Assembly (NCBI GenBank): GCA_023390485.1
Contig: JAEWCT010000266.1
Location: 1 to 6,732, forward strand
DNA length: 6,732 bases
Direction of reading: 5' to 3'
From: Pseudomonadota bacterium
GTDB taxonomy: Bacteria > Pseudomonadota > Alphaproteobacteria > Rhizobiales > Hyphomicrobiaceae
Shown here: piece after piece, positions 6,327 to 6,732 of the stretch
Numbering within the stretch: the first letter of the stretch is position 1
Layout: the number at the start of each line of letters is the position of its first letter
Translations under genes and position numbers: made by a program
The notes under the pieces: model-generated
The model's input: only the letters and a program-made list of their open reading frames with translations
The model's database searches: none
Told to the model about the DNA's origin: nothing

Positions 6327-6732
6327 TTGGTTACCGAAGACCTGTCATTCAAACAGGATGAATTGCCGGCCGACCGCTCGTTGGTCATCATCGACGACGA
6401 CAGGTCATTCCTGCAACGTTTGGCGCGCGCCATGGAGCTTCGCGGCTTCGAGGTCCGTTTCGGCCATTCGGTTGCTGAAGGCGTCGATCTCATCCGCGAA
6501 AAGGCGCCGGCCTTTGCCGTCGTCGACATGCGTCTCGAAGACGGCTCCGGACTCGACGTCATCGCCGAGCTCGCGCGGGCCCGTCCCGATGCGCGTGCCA
6601 TCGTTCTCACCGGCTACGGCAACATCGCAACAGCGGTTACGGCCGTGAAGCTCGGTGCCGTCGATTATCTCGCGAAGCCCGCGGATGCCGACGATGTCAC
6701 CGACGCGCTGCTCGCGCCGACCGATTCAAAGG
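6327..6732 (+). CDS. regA: Redox response regulator RegA/ActR/PrrA, N-terminal receiver domain (partial)
   Basis: The first 135 codons of RegA, read by hand, run off the right edge. RegA is phosphorylated by RegB and binds DNA through a C-terminal Fis-type helix-turn-helix that lies outside the window. The receiver domain is complete in its key residues: acidic pair Asp23/Asp24, phosphoacceptor Asp67 in VVDMRLEDGSGLDVI, Thr95 in VLTGYGNIATAVTAV and Lys117 in DYLAKPADADD. The run TGYGNIATAVTAVKLGAVDY is very characteristic of RegA/ActR. Translation most likely starts at TTG 6327 behind GGGAGG. The ATG at 6358 is in another frame. The 157-bp distance from regB, with a hairpin between, suggests regA may have its own promoter or a controlled read-through. 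A weak pair TTGCGG (6250-6255) and GATTAT (17 nt further) overlaps the hairpin. Confidence 0.93.
   Translation, partial: MVTEDLSFKQDELPADRSLVIIDDDRSFLQRLARAMELRGFEVRFGHSVAEGVDLIREKAPAFAVVDMRLEDGSGLDVIAELARARPDARAIVLTGYGNIATAVTAVKLGAVDYLAKPADADDVTDALLAPTDSK

Noticed and set aside
6358..6648. ATG-started plus-strand frame of 96 residues inside regA
   Set aside because: It is out of frame with the RegA receiver domain, whose Asp67, Thr95 and Lys117 motifs are clear in the correct frame.

Overview
The window looks like a chromosomal segment of a GC-rich alphaproteobacterium, most plausibly from Hyphomicrobiales (a Hyphomicrobium-like or rhizobial relative). This rests on the protein families: a RegB/ActS-type redox histidine kinase beside a SenC/SCO protein and a RegA/ActR regulator, an alphaproteobacterial-style CPA2 antiporter N-terminus (the segment YKDALLVLGTAGVVVP), and a class A penicillin-binding protein with a long cytoplasmic N-terminus. 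The genus assignment is inference. I see no tRNA, rRNA, CRISPR array, insertion sequence, phage gene or integration scar.

Layout: (1) 1-370, minus strand, the first 123 codons of a CPA2 (Kef-type) cation:proton antiporter that runs off the left edge. (2) 371-643, a divergent intergenic region. (3) 644-3031, plus strand, a complete bifunctional class A penicillin-binding protein with GTG start. (4) 3032-3065, a short convergent gap with a 13-bp tandem repeat that extends into the next gene. (5) 3066-3839, minus strand, a YgjP-like M48-type metallopeptidase (SprT-like WGSC and HExxH motifs). (6) 3840-4030, intergenic, with short competing inverted repeats. (7) 4031-4636, minus strand, a SenC/SCO1-type copper protein. 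(8) 4637-4702, a 66-bp divergent gap. (9) 4703-6169, plus strand, the redox-sensing kinase RegB/ActS. (10) 6170-6326, a gap holding a strong 14-bp-stem hairpin. (11) 6327-6732, plus strand, the receiver domain of RegA/ActR from a TTG start, cut by the right edge.

How the genes work together: senC, regB and regA form the recognisable functional unit. In alphaproteobacteria RegB senses quinone redox state and a reactive cysteine, and phosphorylates RegA, which controls respiration, carbon and nitrogen fixation and related redox processes. SenC delivers copper for cytochrome oxidase assembly, a main target of that regulation. The PBP (periplasmic peptidoglycan synthesis), the metallopeptidase and the antiporter are housekeeping neighbours with no evident link to this unit.

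I do not see evidence of a previously undescribed system. The observations most worth a second look are the regB-regA intergenic hairpin, the senC/regB/regA gene order, and an altered conserved motif in the antiporter fragment.
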